From assembly GCA_944391365.1 (NCBI GenBank), contig CALXTH010000120.1, positions 1 to 20,203 of the forward strand: a DNA stretch of 20,203 nt, written 5' to 3'. The notes below the pieces were generated by a model. It saw only the letters and a list, made by a program, of their open reading frames with translations. It was not told the DNA's origin and did no database searches. The DNA comes from an uncultured Alphaproteobacteria bacterium. Its GTDB lineage: Bacteria > Pseudomonadota > Alphaproteobacteria > RF32 > CAG-239. The translations under genes were made by a program, and so were the position numbers. This document shows, piece by piece, positions 19,307-20,203 of the stretch. Position 1 is the stretch's first letter. Each line of letters begins with the position of its first letter.

Positions 19307-20203
19307 ATGCAAAATCAAACGGTTATCAAAAGAAACGGCCAGCCGCAGAATTTCGATCTGGGCAAAATCAAACAAACACTCGAATACGCCTGCCGGGGAT
19401 TCGACCTCGACCAGAACAAAATCCTGAACAAACTTCCTGATTTTGCCAAAGACGGTATTTCCACCGCCAAACTGTTAAAAGACCTGACTCTTGCCGCGCT
19501 CAGCCTGACTTCTGTTGAAGAACCGGATTGGAAAAACGCTGCCGGACGCCTCCGCCTTTTTGAACTCTACAAACAAACCGCCGTCAGCCGTGGCTCCAAC
19601 CACACCGGCAGCCACGCCCCTTACGATTACCAGAAATTTCTCGGATTCGCCGTCGACAACAACATCTACAGCCGGGACATTCTGGAACACTACACCCCTG
19701 ACGAACTCAGGGAAGCCGCTTCATTCATCAATCCGGATTTTGACCTGCTCTATGACTACGCCGGCATCAACCTGTTAATCAAACGCTACCTTTGCGAATA
19801 CGGCGACCGGATTGTCGAACTCCCACAGGAAATGTTTCTGAGTATAGCCCTCCTGCTTGAGCAAAACGAAGACCGCCTGACCCGGATGGCCAAAGTCAAA
19901 GACACCTACCAAAAACTTGCCGATCGCAAAATCTCGCTCGGCACCCCGTTACTGATGAATCTCCGTCGTCCGAACGGCAACCTGAGCTCCTGTTTTATCA
20001 CCGTTATGGACGACAGCCGCGATTCCATCTTCTACGTCATTGACCAGATTTCTGCCATATCCAAATTCGGCGGCGGCGTGGGTGTCAACATCTCTCGCGT
20101 GCGCGCTAAAGGGGCTCGCATCAAAGGCATCAAAAACGCCTCTGGTGGTGTCATTCCTTGGATTCGCATCATCAACGACACCGCCATTGCCGTCAACCAA
20201 CAA
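19307..20203 (+). CDS. nrdA: Class I ribonucleoside-diphosphate reductase alpha subunit, N-terminal part (runs off the window)
   Basis: The enzyme reduces ribonucleoside diphosphates to deoxy forms using a radical from the NrdB partner. The first 299 residues are present. An ATP-cone (about residues 1-90; VIKRNGQPQNFDLGKIKQTLEYACRGF) is the allosteric activity site. The start of the catalytic barrel follows, with ISLGTPLLMNLRRPNGNLSSCFI carrying the first active-site Cys of the redox pair (equivalent to E. coli C225). FGGGVGVNISRVRAKGARI is also typical of the class I large subunit. The ATG at 19307 has AAAGGGAG upstream. Paired NrdR boxes in the promoter support the call. The rest of the gene, with the radical-transfer tyrosines and C-terminal cysteines, is outside the window. 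Confidence 0.96.
   Translation, partial: MQNQTVIKRNGQPQNFDLGKIKQTLEYACRGFDLDQNKILNKLPDFAKDGISTAKLLKDLTLAALSLTSVEEPDWKNAAGRLRLFELYKQTAVSRGSNHTGSHAPYDYQKFLGFAVDNNIYSRDILEHYTPDELREAASFINPDFDLLYDYAGINLLIKRYLCEYGDRIVELPQEMFLSIALLLEQNEDRLTRMAKVKDTYQKLADRKISLGTPLLMNLRRPNGNLSSCFITVMDDSRDSIFYVIDQISAISKFGGGVGVNISRVRAKGARIKGIKNASGGVIPWIRIINDTAIAVNQQ

Noticed and set aside
1..20203. tRNA, rRNA, prophage, toxin-antitoxin or defence genes
   Set aside because: No cloverleaf, rRNA segment or recognisable proteins of these classes were seen on either strand. The XRE protein stands alone without a toxin partner.

Overview
The window looks like chromosomal core from an alphaproteobacterium of moderate GC content. 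The basis is the gene order (rplY-pth-ychF; truB-rpsO-pnp; rpsF-rpsR-rplI), AmpG and ComM family members, and a class I ribonucleotide reductase under paired NrdR boxes. Several genes of no recognised family, AT-rich spacers and large palindromic intergenic repeats suggest a poorly sampled, possibly host- or gut-associated lineage. That placement is inference from protein character, not a database match. No complete mobile element, tRNA, rRNA or CRISPR array was seen.

Layout, left to right. Positions 1-2368 (minus) hold rplY, pth, a hypothetical gene and the start of ychF. Positions 2497-3333 (minus) hold two small membrane proteins behind one strong promoter. Positions 3454-7641 (minus) hold truB-rpsO-pnp. 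An 862-bp spacer between rpsO and pnp is largely filled by alternating ~105-114 bp inverted units. Positions 7697-9158 (minus) hold an ArsR-type regulator and an unknown 268-aa protein, separated by a long rod-like palindrome and an intrinsic terminator. A small lipoprotein (plus) and rbfA follow, then the rpsF-rpsR-rplI operon with a structured leader. From 11912 the plus strand carries a small lipoprotein, comM and a 953-aa exported protein. Next come an XRE-type regulator with a structured leader, a hypothetical gene, ampG, and divergently the 5' part of nrdA.

Most identifiable genes serve translation and RNA handling: ribosomal proteins S6, S18, L9, S15 and L25, RbfA, TruB, Pth, YchF and PNPase. 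AmpG serves muropeptide recycling, NrdA makes DNA precursors and ComM acts on DNA branches.

The least expected items are three. The first is the palindromic repeat array, whose central GTGTAC / A-rich loop / GTACAY motif recurs in two smaller palindromes at 1984-2072 and 10257-10316. The second is the long rod-plus-terminator between the 268-aa gene and arsR. The third is the 953-aa exported protein, whose C-terminal trypsin-like domain appears to have lost all three catalytic residues.
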